From the NCBI GenBank assembly GCA_000622025.1, contig JHWU01000015.1:1-64000 (forward strand): 64,000 nucleotides of DNA, read 5' to 3'. Positions 1 through 9,046 of the stretch are shown piece after piece. A program made the position numbers and the translations under genes. Within the stretch, counting starts at the first letter, position 1; the number at the start of each line of letters is the position of its first letter. The stretch is from Lachnospiraceae bacterium AD3010. Its GTDB lineage: Bacteria > Bacillota > Clostridia > Lachnospirales > Lachnospiraceae. A model generated the notes under the pieces. It worked only from the letters and a program-made list of their open reading frames with translations. It ran no database searches and was not told where the DNA came from.

Positions 1-641
1 TTGATACATTCCCTGACTGCCTCGTCCACAGCTCTTTCGGCAGGCATTTTTCTGCCCTTCCTCCTTACGGTATCCACAAAGATACTGTATTCCTTAAGAG
101 GCTTGCAGGCTTCAAGCAGCTTCTCATTTTTCCCGAGGTTGATATTCATAACCGTAGCTGTAAATTCAAATTCATCTCCATGTCCCGGATCGATGAATGC
201 ATCCGACAGCTTGAGCTTCTTTACCTCGGGATAATCATCAGTACCATTATAGAAAACAATATACTGCGGGGTTGGGATTTTCACAAGTCTTCTTCCATAT
301 ATATTCGACCTGTTTCCCTTCAGTATCTTACTGTACAGTTCACCGAAATACATAAAGCCCCGTATGGGCATATTATTATTCACCGTGCTTTGGTGCTCAT
401 ATACAGCGATATTGCCGCTGATAAGATAAGCTACATCGTTTTTCATTTTGATATAGACAGCATCCTCTAAGGTGATTATCTCCAGTTCCGAGAGATCGGA
501 ATAATTACTGTGATTTACGGCATTATAAAGTGCCATAGCATAATCCTTATGCTTTTCCCTTCCGAAGATCTTACAGAACAGCCGGTCTTTGTACTTTGGG
601 TTGATCTTGTACCAGATTTTTTGGATAAAATTGATTTTCAC
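1..641 (-). CDS. Rpn family recombination-promoting nuclease/putative transposase, partial at window edge
   Basis: I translated this reading frame directly; it runs off the left edge, so about 213 codons are visible and the C-terminus is missing. The GTG start is chosen because an AAAGGAGG ribosome binding site lies nine bases upstream. The protein shows Rpn/PD-(D/E)XK transposase-family hallmarks: an N-terminal KDRLFCKIFGREKHKDYAMA segment, a YNAVN motif, a KNDVAYLISG segment and the characteristic EHQSTVNNNMPIR block. Members are DNA endonucleases linked to RecA-independent recombination and occur in many near-identical copies in Lachnospiraceae (family knowledge). Whether this copy is intact cannot be seen. 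Confidence 0.85.
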   Translation of the reverse strand, partial: MKINFIQKIWYKINPKYKDRLFCKIFGREKHKDYAMALYNAVNHSNYSDLSELEIITLEDAVYIKMKNDVAYLISGNIAVYEHQSTVNNNMPIRGFMYFGELYSKILKGNRSNIYGRRLVKIPTPQYIVFYNGTDDYPEVKKLKLSDAFIDPGHGDEFEFTATVMNINLGKNEKLLEACKPLKEYSIFVDTVRRKGRKMPAERAVDEAVRECI

Positions 642-908
642 GAGATTCGTCCTCCTTTGGAATGCCGCAGGAGACAAGAAAAAAAAATTTATTATCATCT
701 CCTGCCTGTTTAATGATTGATTGGGATTATAAGCAGGAATTTCAGAACTTTTAGAAGGTGGATATCACCTGATAGAAAGATATTAGAAAACTGCTTATGC
801 CGGAATTCTAACACAAGCTTTCAACTTAGACAAGAGGTTTCTTTGTGACTATATATACTAACATATCTGATAATTTAGCCTGCGGATTGCTCTTGACGGC
901 ACACCCTG
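642..908. other. Intergenic region with a long inverted repeat in the Rpn leader
   Basis: No gene is seen. On the minus strand the leader of the Rpn gene holds an inverted repeat (arms GCAGGAGA and TCTCCTGC around about 23 mostly A/T bases) just upstream of the real Shine-Dalgarno. A short palindrome, AGGTGGATATCACCT, lies nearby. I see no convincing terminator for the operon that ends at 909. Confidence 0.4.
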
Positions 909-1601
909 TCAGGAAGAAGCCCCTGCCGATACCCTGAATTTGCTCATATCCAGCCACATCCTGCCTCTTTTATGCTTTACTGCCCCCTGAAGCCCCCAGG
1001 CCGACAGTGTATGTATAAGGTCCGAACGGACATTCTGCAGATATGAACGGCTCTTATCGATATCCTTGCTTTCTTCCCACAATCTGTCGATCATAACCTC
1101 ATTACTCAGCATTCCTCCCTCCATATCGATAAGAAGTGCCAGAAGCTCGCCCGTCTTTTTGTAAGCAAAGCTCACCGGCTTTTCATCAATATAGACCGTT
1201 ATGCCGTTCCTTCGTTCCAGCCTTAAAAGCGGAAGATCATCGTACACCGGATAGAGCAGATTATGAAGCTCCGAATCCACTGCTTCTTCCGTAAAAGGAA
1301 GGCATATGTACCCGCTTGCGTGCAGCTTCAGAGCGCGGGACATATACCTTTCGTCTTCGCTTATTATGATCAGATTGACACCGGGGATAATAAGACAGAG
1401 CTTCCCTGCATCATCCAGTTCTTCTTCTGCCTTATCAGACAGGCACAGGAAAACCACATGAAAAATATGTCTGTCCGCATAGTGCATAAGCTCTGAGCGG
1501 TCAGTAAAGTAATGAACACTGTCCTCTCCGTATCCGGCTTTCAGTAAACCGGGAAGACCGTCTGCCGCTTTTCCCGACCTGTCGTAAACAAGGATCACCA
1601 T
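909..1601 (-). CDS. Degenerate response regulator with SARP-like winged-helix domain
   Basis: Start chosen at the ATG five bases after the preceding stop, giving 230 residues; an upstream start would add 28 residues overlapping the previous gene. Residues 1-120 align without gaps to the receiver of the regulator at 2788-3648, including a shared LHASGY segment. The phosphoacceptor Asp53 is Cys here, the signalling Lys101 is Leu, and the second acidic-pocket residue is Arg. The C-terminal part (about 130-230) resembles the winged-helix DNA-binding domain of SARP/OmpR regulators. It is probably a phosphorylation-independent paralogue acting within the same operon; its target is unknown. Confidence 0.7.
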   Translation of the reverse strand: MVILVYDRSGKAADGLPGLLKAGYGEDSVHYFTDRSELMHYADRHIFHVVFLCLSDKAEEELDDAGKLCLIIPGVNLIIISEDERYMSRALKLHASGYICLPFTEEAVDSELHNLLYPVYDDLPLLRLERRNGITVYIDEKPVSFAYKKTGELLALLIDMEGGMLSNEVMIDRLWEESKDIDKSRSYLQNVRSDLIHTLSAWGLQGAVKHKRGRMWLDMSKFRVSAGASS

Positions 1602-1606
1602 TTCTT

Positions 1607-2257
1607 CTATACCAGACCCGGAGAATCCTTCACATCCTGTATACCAACCCCCGCCGCCGACAGTCCGATCTTCAGGAACAGCCATATGGGTGAGGAGGGC
1701 TCCGGAAGAGTAACCTCATAGGGAAATACCGGAATAAGTCCCACAAGGAAATTTACAACCGCAAAACCTCCCACCACAGCAGTGAGGCATACCAGTACGG
1801 TCCTCGTCATACTGACAGAGAGCTTCGCTATGCCAAAGGCAAGGATCCCGGAAATGATCGTGACTACAACACCTGTGATCAAAAAGCTGTATTTCACCCT
1901 GTCCTGCAGAAAGGCCTCCACATACACCGGAAGGTTGGAGGAAGCAAACTGAAATACCGCAATGAAGATCCCCGCCAGGAATATCCTGTAGGACACTACA
2001 CAAAGTATCAGTCCCATAAAGGTCTCCATCATGAGTAGTACTTCATTTGAAAAGCCCAGATTTCCGAAGATCAGAAATCCGATGCGGAATCCCAGCGCAA
2101 AGCCCATCACACCGAGCAGCATCTTGTATATACGGTAGCCCTCCAGACAGCAGTATCCGGCCGCCACCATTCCGACCACATAAAAAAGCGGGCCATTCCT
2201 GAAATCAAGATTAGCGAACACTTCCACAAAGCTATTTACAACAGTCTGCCATCCCAT
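1607..2257 (-). CDS. Polytopic membrane protein of unknown function
   Basis: A 216-residue protein with about six hydrophobic segments (around residues 25-45, 46-65, 72-90, 92-110, 122-145 and 150-175) and few charged residues. The overall look recalls small DUF4203/TMEM198-type membrane proteins, but I cannot assign a family. It lies one base after the gene at 2259-2819 and five bases before the degenerate regulator, so it is surely cotranscribed with the sensor kinase operon. A sensing or scaffold role is only inferred from context. Confidence 0.6.
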   Translation of the reverse strand: MGWQTVVNSFVEVFANLDFRNGPLFYVVGMVAAGYCCLEGYRIYKMLLGVMGFALGFRIGFLIFGNLGFSNEVLLMMETFMGLILCVVSYRIFLAGIFIAVFQFASSNLPVYVEAFLQDRVKYSFLITGVVVTIISGILAFGIAKLSVSMTRTVLVCLTAVVGGFAVVNFLVGLIPVFPYEVTLPEPSSPIWLFLKIGLSAAGVGIQDVKDSPGLV

Positions 2258-2258
2258 A

Positions 2259-2819
2259 TTAGTAATCCTCCGCTCCCGAAGTCATCACCGGTGTATCAAT
2301 AGAATCCTTAGAAACCTTCCTTCCCAGACCGTATTTCCTTTCCAGACTGTCGGTGAACACCTTCAGGTCATGCTCCAGATTCCCTGTCAGGGCATACAAT
2401 TTGTCTATCCCCCGGTCTCCTTTTATATCGCTTTTTTCTTTTCTCTTATTTCCAGCGATAAAGCGGTTAAGCTTGTAGTTTATACCGGTGAGAAGCTCAT
2501 TTGCCCTGATCGCGTCAAAATAGCACTCATTATAAACGGCATCCATTCCGTCTCCGTTTTCATCACCATATGAGAAAAGCCTGTCCACTATCCCGTCCAG
2601 CTCCAGGATCGAACCTGCCAGCTCCTCCGGCAGTGAAGCTGCATCACCGGATTCAGTCCTGAACTTTCTGTATGCCCTTCCGGACCTTCTTACTGCGGGA
2701 CATGCCTTTGATAACGGCAATGCCTGATGTCTTGGATTAATTATCTTTTTTTCGCTCTTCCCTGCAAATAAGCCCTTTGACAGCTCTTCAAGATCTGTTT
2801 TTCTGGTTTTTCCCTGCAT
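2259..2819 (-). CDS. Hypothetical cytoplasmic protein in signalling operon
   Basis: A 186-residue hydrophilic protein that I do not recognise. The N-terminal 60 residues are rich in Lys and Arg and probably disordered; residues 60-170 look mostly helical, with an acidic YGDENGDGMD stretch. There is no signal peptide or membrane segment. The start overlaps the end of the response regulator gene by 32 bases and its stop is one base before the membrane protein gene, which points to translational coupling. It could be an adaptor between regulator and membrane protein; nothing in the sequence proves this. Confidence 0.6.
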   Translation of the reverse strand: MQGKTRKTDLEELSKGLFAGKSEKKIINPRHQALPLSKACPAVRRSGRAYRKFRTESGDAASLPEELAGSILELDGIVDRLFSYGDENGDGMDAVYNECYFDAIRANELLTGINYKLNRFIAGNKRKEKSDIKGDRGIDKLYALTGNLEHDLKVFTDSLERKYGLGRKVSKDSIDTPVMTSGAEDY

Positions 2820-3648
2820 TTACCGACTCCCCTCCCTTCTCATAATACGGGACCGTTCTTTCCCGCCTTACCTTTTCCAGAGCCGCCACCGTAGGCTCGG
2901 CCCAGGAATAGCGTTCCATATATATACCTTCAAAAGGCTTCGCATCCGCCTTTCCCTCCAGATAGTCATAATAATCACATTCCACAGCCTCCGTGACAAG
3001 GCTTATCCCGTCACCTTCCTGACGGAACAGGTGACTGACGCCCAGTCTTGAGAAGCTGTTTATCATATCCTTCTTCAGAGTACTGATATATGAGGCATGA
3101 TCAGCGGAAGAATGATCCTCAGGCCATAAGAGGGTCCTGATCCTGTCCGTGTCAGCTGAAGTGCCGCGGAGATCCACAAGTATCGCAAGTATCTCCTCCG
3201 ACTTACTGTATTGAAATCCCACAGGCCGGCCGTCCACAAACACGGTAAAGCTTCCGAAGGCGGATATCCTTACCTTTTTCCTGTCTAAAGCGGGAGCATT
3301 CCTGAGATCCGTAAGCTCCCTGAAAATCATTTCCTCCGTCACCGGCTTCAGGAGATACCCGCTGGCGTGAAGTCTGAAGGCCTCCTGCATATACTCACTG
3401 TATGCGGTTATGAAAATAATATTGATATCCGGATGGAGCGCCTTCAATCTGACTGCAAGCTCAAGCCCGTTCATAACCGGCATCTCCACATCCAGAAAGG
3501 CCACATCCACGCCCTGTTCCGCTGCATGCCTCAATGCCTGCACAGGGTCATCAAAGGAGTACAGCGCGGCATCCGGGCATACTCTACGGACCGTATCCGT
3601 CACTCCCTTGAGCTCTATCACTTCGTCATCAACGATAATTATCTCCAA
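2788..3648 (-). CDS. Response regulator, CheY-like receiver plus SARP-like DNA-binding domain
   Basis: A 286-residue two-component regulator. Residues 1-115 form an intact receiver: acidic pair Asp7-Asp8, phosphoacceptor Asp53 in FLDVEMPVMNG, a Thr/Ser switch near 81 and Lys101 in LLKPVTEE. Residues 125-230 resemble the winged-helix domain of SARP-type transcription factors (GSFTVFVDGRPV, then a LWPED segment). The C-terminal 50 residues are basic. The likely partner is the LytS-type kinase at 7679-9046 in the same operon. It should bind DNA when phosphorylated; the targets are not visible here. Confidence 0.85.
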   Translation of the reverse strand: MEIIIVDDEVIELKGVTDTVRRVCPDAALYSFDDPVQALRHAAEQGVDVAFLDVEMPVMNGLELAVRLKALHPDINIIFITAYSEYMQEAFRLHASGYLLKPVTEEMIFRELTDLRNAPALDRKKVRISAFGSFTVFVDGRPVGFQYSKSEEILAILVDLRGTSADTDRIRTLLWPEDHSSADHASYISTLKKDMINSFSRLGVSHLFRQEGDGISLVTEAVECDYYDYLEGKADAKPFEGIYMERYSWAEPTVAALEKVRRERTVPYYEKGGESVNAGKNQKNRS

Positions 3649-3663
3649 TTTCTGTTCTTCCTG

Positions 3664-5901
3664 TTACTTATATACGAATATTGTCATAGTAAGGTCATCA
3701 AACTGCGGAGCATCCCCAACAAAGTTATCCACATGCTCCCTGACCTTAGACAGCATGCCAAGCAGATCCTTTTCCTTCCTGCTGTCATCCAGTGCTTTCA
3801 GCATCCGGTCTATTCCGAAGAGCTCACCTTGGGAATCCGTGGCCTCCGGAACTCCGTCCGTATACAGGAACAGCATATCTCCACTCTTCAGGTCGCCTTC
3901 CCACTCCTCGAAATCAATATCATCAAACATTCCAAGTCCGGGACCGTGCTCGTCCTTTATCAGCTCGTAATGTCCGCCCTTCCTGCAGATAGCCGGGAAT
4001 TCATGCCCTCCGTTAGCAGACACCAGGTGCCCGGTGGATATGGTCAGAATGCCAAGCCAAACAGTGACGAACATGCTTTCATCATTACCCTCATAGAGCT
4101 TATTATTTACGTCATAGAGCATTTCCCCGGGTCCTGTGTATTTACCGGATAGCGTCACATTCTTTATGATGGTCTTTGCTATGACCATAAATAAAGCCGC
4201 CGGTACCCCTTTCCCCGACACATCAGCCATTACAAGCGCCAGATGGTCATCATCGATAAGGAAGAAGTCGTAGAAGTCTCCTCCCACCTCCTTTGCAGGA
4301 GTCATGGTGGCGTAGATATCAAATTCGTTTCTCTCCGGAAATGCCGGAAATATCTGCGGCAGCATATCCGACTGTATCTTTGTGGCAACCGAAAGCTCGG
4401 TATCTATCCTTTCCTTTTCCGCTGTCACACGCTTCAGTGAGCGGACGGATGTCACGATATTTATCTCCAGATCCTGCATGGTGACCCAGAGATCCTCTAT
4501 CTCATCCCCGGTGAAAAGGTTCAGTGAACCAAAATAATTCGGTGCGGTTTCCATCTCAATAGCTTCTCTCTCGATAAACCTTATACCCGCATTCTTCAGC
4601 TCCATAATGGGCCGAACGAGCCTGCCTGCATTCTGCAGAGAAAAGAATACGGAAAAGGCTATAAGGACGATGGCTATAAGGATAATAATAAGCTGTGTCT
4701 GCTTTGAAATATATCCGGTCTGCGCCATGGTCTCATTGGATATCACATCCATTCTTTTGACCAGATCCTTTGCCGGCTTCTCCAGCTCCCTGTCAGATAT
4801 TCCGAGTAAAAGTGTCCATCCCACGGTTTTCAGCGGTGCGTATGCAAGGATCGTGGATTCTCCGTCTATTTCCAGCTGTTCGTACCCCTTTCCGCCTTCC
4901 AGGGCCTTCTGCAGGAAATCTACCAGTTCCACATTGGGGCTTACCAGCATGCTTCCCCTGTTCTGATCGCTTATCGCCAGCTCTCCGTTCTTCCGCTGGG
5001 AATAGATGATGTTGCCGCTCTCGTTGATAAGACAGATAAAGCTGCCGTCACTTAGGTCCATCCGTTCGATCATATCCTCCATTCCGGACAGGAGTCTCGA
5101 CCCGGCAACTACTGCGGCCAGCCTGCCTTTCACATACACGGGAACACCCAGCATCACCTCCATGGAATCATTGAAATAATCATAATTCGTTGGGGCAAAA
5201 TAGGTTTTTCCCGCAAGATAGGCGCCCACATAATATGGCCTTCTGTCAGAATTAAAGGGAAGAACCTTTCCGTCATCCCCGATCTTCTGCTCCGGGTGCC
5301 GGTCCATATATAGGGTGGCACCTCCGGGAAGAGCTATCAGGCAGTCGTTTATGGTTTCACTGGTACCAACGATATAGGACATCTGATCATTCAGATTTGC
5401 CAGCTTCCTGATGGAAGACATCATCTCCTTATCCCCTTTGTCCGCATCACTGGAAAAAAGAAGCTGGGCGGTGAGCTTGCCCTTGTCAGAAGCTAGGGGA
5501 ATGGATACCGGTTTTTCGGCGTAGTCGTCCGGATGCTCAAGTATTTCCTGAACCCCTTTGGAAAGCATCTCGACATCATGCTTCATAAGCCAGAATTCAT
5601 TGTCGATTATCTCCGCATCAGCTTCAACGTATTTCTGGAAGCTTCCGGTAGCCGTATTGTACATTGTCTTCGTGGTCGTATCGGCTACGATCCTGTCCTG
5701 CTCGGAACCGGATTCGGAAAGAAGCTCCGCAAACCTGCTGAACTGTATAACTCCCAGAACGGCAAAGATCAAAACCGCTGCAGAAACAAGGGAGACACAC
5801 ATCACAAAGATCTTCAGCTTCAGGCTGATCTTGTTTCTGCTGTCGCTCCCGCTGAGCCATCCTCTTGGCCTGTCTCTTTTCTCCGTTTCCGCATTTCCCA
5901 T
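3664..5901 (-). CDS. Membrane sensor phosphatase: extracellular Cache-like domain, HAMP, PP2C (SpoIIE/RsbU type)
   Basis: A 745-residue protein with a transmembrane segment near residues 28-52, a large extracytoplasmic region (about 53-400, Cache-like), a second transmembrane segment near 403-424, a HAMP-like linker, and a C-terminal PP2C phosphatase domain (about 530-745). The phosphatase has the metal-binding signature EVGGDFYDFF and ADVSGKGVPAALFM, and a LFLYTDGVPEA segment. RsbU/SpoIIE-type enzymes dephosphorylate anti-sigma-factor antagonists or other Ser/Thr phosphoproteins (family knowledge). No anti-sigma or antagonist gene is adjacent, so the substrate is unknown. The next gene upstream ends directly at its start codon. 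Confidence 0.9.
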   Translation of the reverse strand: MGNAETEKRDRPRGWLSGSDSRNKISLKLKIFVMCVSLVSAAVLIFAVLGVIQFSRFAELLSESGSEQDRIVADTTTKTMYNTATGSFQKYVEADAEIIDNEFWLMKHDVEMLSKGVQEILEHPDDYAEKPVSIPLASDKGKLTAQLLFSSDADKGDKEMMSSIRKLANLNDQMSYIVGTSETINDCLIALPGGATLYMDRHPEQKIGDDGKVLPFNSDRRPYYVGAYLAGKTYFAPTNYDYFNDSMEVMLGVPVYVKGRLAAVVAGSRLLSGMEDMIERMDLSDGSFICLINESGNIIYSQRKNGELAISDQNRGSMLVSPNVELVDFLQKALEGGKGYEQLEIDGESTILAYAPLKTVGWTLLLGISDRELEKPAKDLVKRMDVISNETMAQTGYISKQTQLIIILIAIVLIAFSVFFSLQNAGRLVRPIMELKNAGIRFIEREAIEMETAPNYFGSLNLFTGDEIEDLWVTMQDLEINIVTSVRSLKRVTAEKERIDTELSVATKIQSDMLPQIFPAFPERNEFDIYATMTPAKEVGGDFYDFFLIDDDHLALVMADVSGKGVPAALFMVIAKTIIKNVTLSGKYTGPGEMLYDVNNKLYEGNDESMFVTVWLGILTISTGHLVSANGGHEFPAICRKGGHYELIKDEHGPGLGMFDDIDFEEWEGDLKSGDMLFLYTDGVPEATDSQGELFGIDRMLKALDDSRKEKDLLGMLSKVREHVDNFVGDAPQFDDLTMTIFVYK

Positions 5902-7623
5902 TTATTTAAGCTCCATCTCTTCAAGAATCACATCACTCCATCCTGCCCAGTAGGGAATATAGCTCTTTACCCTGTCTCCTTTGACGAACACATGCTCTGA
6001 CGAGTAGAGCGGCACCCACACAGCATCATCCATAACGAGCTTCCTTTCAAGGGCTGCATATTCCATAAGCCTCTTCTCATCATCTATTATAGTACGGGCC
6101 TTCCCTATCCTTTCTATGGTGCCATAGTCTTTATAATTACTGGAAAACTTCTTTGTTGCTTCCTCTGAACCGAAAATGGTATAGATAAAATTGTCCGGAT
6201 CATTATAGTCAGCATACCAGTCAAACACATAAGCCATGATCTTTCCGTTCCGCCTTAAGTACAGACGGCTGTCCGGATCATAGACTACCGTGACCGTATT
6301 GATTCCGACTGCATTCAGGTTTTCCTGTACTATCTCAGTCAGTCTCTGTATGGAAATATCGGCAGTAGATCCTATTGCGAGCTCTACAGTGTAATTTCCT
6401 CCTATCCCGGCTTCCTTTACAAGTTCTTTTGCTTTCTCCGGATCATATTTCAGCCACCCCTGGTTTTCCTTCGTGTACCCGATAAGACCCTTGGGGAAGA
6501 TCCCGTCTGTAATATCCGCATATCCCCCGCAAACCTCTTTTACTATCCTTTCACGGTCAATGGCATACTGGACTGCCTTCCTTATTTTCACCATGTCAAG
6601 AGGGGGGATATCGGTATTCAGCATAAGACTTATTATCCCCACATTCTCCTTTACCACAAACTTATCCTTGTAGGTATAATTGTCATCCGTAAGATACTGC
6701 TCCTTGGCCTCGCCGTTCAGGAAATCAAGATCCAGGAGATCCAGGTTTCCCTTGCTGAATTCCCTGTTCATAAGTGAATTCACCATGACCCGCATCTCTG
6801 CCTTCTTCACCGAAGGCTCTTTCCCCCAATACCTCGGGTTGTATTCCATGGTACACATCTCATCATTGGCTTCGGTAAGCATATAAGGACCGCTTCCTAT
6901 GATGCTGCTTATATCTGTTCCGTAGGAATCTCCCGCGGCTTCAACAACCTCTTTACACAGTATGGAACAGGCGGGAGAACCCAGCATACTTATAAAGCTC
7001 GGGAAGGGTTCATTAAGTATCACCCTTAAGCAGTGGTCATCAATAACCTGTATTCCGTACAGTTCCTCAGCCTTCCCTGCCATCAGCTCATCCGCGCCCT
7101 TGATCATATCGGCATATGCGGTCTGCTCACTCCCGGGAACAGTTAAAAGTCTTGTAAGGGAAAATTTCACATCATTTGCTGTAAGAGGCTTCCCGTTGGA
7201 AAAAACCACATCATCCCTTAAGTATATGGTAAAAAGCTTTCCGTCAGGGGATTCTGTCCACTCCTTCGCAAGGGAAGGTATTATCTCAGGTGTTCCGTCA
7301 TCCTTTTCCCGTATCTCCACCAGCCTGTCATATACATTGATCGGAAGAAAATAGGTGTTACTGTTTCTAGCCACATCCATGTCTCCCAGACTCTGGTCGG
7401 AAGCGATCCGCACGAACCCTTCCTCCACCAGAGAAACCCCGGTCTCCGCATTTTCGGCATCTTCTGCCTCGGTATTTCCCTGATAGTTACTGCTGCTCCA
7501 GGGCATCCCGGGTTTATCCCATAACCTTACGATAATGAAAATAAGCGCAGATAAAATGATGACGACCATGATAACAGCCAGAATAATTCCGCTGTTTTCA
7601 GTACTTTGCCTGTTTTCATCCAT
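5902..7623 (-). CDS. Membrane-anchored ABC-type solute-binding protein (SBP_bac_5 family)
   Basis: A 573-residue protein. Residues 12-35 form a single transmembrane segment without a lipobox cysteine, so the protein is probably anchored by an uncleaved helix. Residues 70-570 match the peptide/nickel-binding OppA/DppA family (SLAKEWTESPDGKLFTIYLR near the start of the domain, then VRKAVQYAIDRE-type text). No permease or ATPase gene accompanies it; instead it sits between a histidine kinase and a PP2C phosphatase. This suggests a ligand sensor feeding the signalling proteins rather than uptake, which is inference from context. Confidence 0.88.
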   Translation of the reverse strand: MDENRQSTENSGIILAVIMVVIILSALIFIIVRLWDKPGMPWSSSNYQGNTEAEDAENAETGVSLVEEGFVRIASDQSLGDMDVARNSNTYFLPINVYDRLVEIREKDDGTPEIIPSLAKEWTESPDGKLFTIYLRDDVVFSNGKPLTANDVKFSLTRLLTVPGSEQTAYADMIKGADELMAGKAEELYGIQVIDDHCLRVILNEPFPSFISMLGSPACSILCKEVVEAAGDSYGTDISSIIGSGPYMLTEANDEMCTMEYNPRYWGKEPSVKKAEMRVMVNSLMNREFSKGNLDLLDLDFLNGEAKEQYLTDDNYTYKDKFVVKENVGIISLMLNTDIPPLDMVKIRKAVQYAIDRERIVKEVCGGYADITDGIFPKGLIGYTKENQGWLKYDPEKAKELVKEAGIGGNYTVELAIGSTADISIQRLTEIVQENLNAVGINTVTVVYDPDSRLYLRRNGKIMAYVFDWYADYNDPDNFIYTIFGSEEATKKFSSNYKDYGTIERIGKARTIIDDEKRLMEYAALERKLVMDDAVWVPLYSSEHVFVKGDRVKSYIPYWAGWSDVILEEMELK

Positions 7624-7678
7624 CTCTAAGCTTATCCTTTCCTTATGTTATACTGGGCAGCTTCTTGACATTTGACCT

Positions 7679-9046
7679 TCATACTCTGCCCTTTGCTTTA
7701 TGCTCCGGTATGTGGATACGTACTACCGTGCCCTTTCCCGGAGTACTGTCGATATCCAGCGTGGCTCCCATCATCATTTCCAGTCTGTCACGGACATTTG
7801 AAAGCCCGATACTTTCCTTTTTCCCGGACCCCGTGCTGCCCGTTTCTTCCGGCGAAAACCCTGTCCCGTCATCCTCCACGGAAACAATGAAGCCTCTTTC
7901 CTCTCTGTCCGTGGTTATGGTAAGCGTACCCTGTCCGCCCTTTTTCCATATACCATGCCGCACTGCGTTTTCCGCAAGAGGCTGTATGCTAAGGGCCGGA
8001 AGGCGGAAATTTATCTCCCTGATGTCATATCTGACCGTGAGTTTTCCCTGCAGCCTCAGTTCCTCAAGAGCCAGATACGCCTTTGTATGCTGCAGCTCCT
8101 GCTCAACGGGAATGGGGGTTTCCGAATATACAGAGCTGATATTTCCCCTGAGATACCTGGAAAAATCCGATATCGCTGTCCTGCACCTGTCACTGTCCAT
8201 ACCAACCAGATAATATATGGAGCTTAAAACGTTAAATAGAAAATGAGGCTTTATCTGTGAGACGGCTATCTTCATCTGCGATTCCCTGACAAACCTCTCA
8301 TTATTCCTGATCCGCACTGCCTGCTCCACATAGGCTTCCGCGAACATGAATATGGCACAGACTATGCTGACTATGGTACTTAAGGAATATCCGTAAATAA
8401 AGTGCTGTATTATCACCGCAAGGAGCGGGAGCAGGATATAGCATAAAAGCGCTGCCATCCTCTGGGTGCTTAGCAGTTTCCTGAATCTTATCACCATCAG
8501 CAGCAGTACCGTAAGCTGTATAAGCCCCAGTAAAGAGGTTACGAAAAAAAGCTCTCCTCTGTGATACAGGTTGTCCCCGTCGATATAATAGAGCCATCCG
8601 GTATACTGGGTAATAAAGAGTAATAGGATATTTATGCCGGAAGAAATATAGATAATGCTCCTTGCCCTTTTCTTCCAAAGTAAATAATCGGACTTTTCCG
8701 GAATATCTTTACTCACAGCGGATCCGCCGTACAGGCCCGTATCCTTCTGTTCAACAGAATAAAAAACGTACTCCAGGAATACAGGCGCCGCCACATACGA
8801 AGCAAAGAAATTCAAGAAGTTTCCGGCATACACAGAAACCCTTGCGACTTGTCCCCAAACTCCCCGGAAGCCCCAGGCAACAGCATCTCCCACTGCGCTC
8901 AAAGCATCCAAAAACTCAATACCTGCAAGGCAGACAAGAAGCCTCTCTTCCCATCTTCTTGATGCGAGGATGCATCCCGCTGCCAGAAAACAGAGCAACG
9001 CCCCCTGCAGATCCATTGTAACATAAACAACGTGTTTTAGTTCCAC
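7679..9046 (-). CDS. Sensor histidine kinase, LytS/YesM type with seven-helix membrane domain
   Basis: A 455-residue kinase. Residues 1-240 contain about seven hydrophobic helices. The His-kinase phosphoacceptor motif is SQIKPHFLFN with His268. The ATPase domain shows the N box (LAENAVRHGI, Asn360), a DDGTGFS G1 box and SIGLSNVRDRL. The GTG start at 9046 overlaps the stop of the DUF362 remnant; an ATG ten codons later is an alternative. It heads the run of genes that includes the response regulator at 2788-3648, its likely partner. Kinases of this class usually pair with LytTR or AraC regulators, so the SARP-like output is somewhat unusual. Confidence 0.88.
   Translation of the reverse strand: MELKHVVYVTMDLQGALLCFLAAGCILASRRWEERLLVCLAGIEFLDALSAVGDAVAWGFRGVWGQVARVSVYAGNFLNFFASYVAAPVFLEYVFYSVEQKDTGLYGGSAVSKDIPEKSDYLLWKKRARSIIYISSGINILLLFITQYTGWLYYIDGDNLYHRGELFFVTSLLGLIQLTVLLLMVIRFRKLLSTQRMAALLCYILLPLLAVIIQHFIYGYSLSTIVSIVCAIFMFAEAYVEQAVRIRNNERFVRESQMKIAVSQIKPHFLFNVLSSIYYLVGMDSDRCRTAISDFSRYLRGNISSVYSETPIPVEQELQHTKAYLALEELRLQGKLTVRYDIREINFRLPALSIQPLAENAVRHGIWKKGGQGTLTITTDREERGFIVSVEDDGTGFSPEETGSTGSGKKESIGLSNVRDRLEMMMGATLDIDSTPGKGTVVRIHIPEHKAKGRV

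Noticed and set aside
3367-4152. Long plus-strand open frames opposite the response regulator and PP2C genes
   Set aside because: They are antisense shadows of well-supported genes, with no ribosome binding sites or recognisable protein features.
8662-9021. Plus-strand frame opposite the histidine kinase
   Set aside because: It is low-complexity, basic and antisense to a clear kinase gene.
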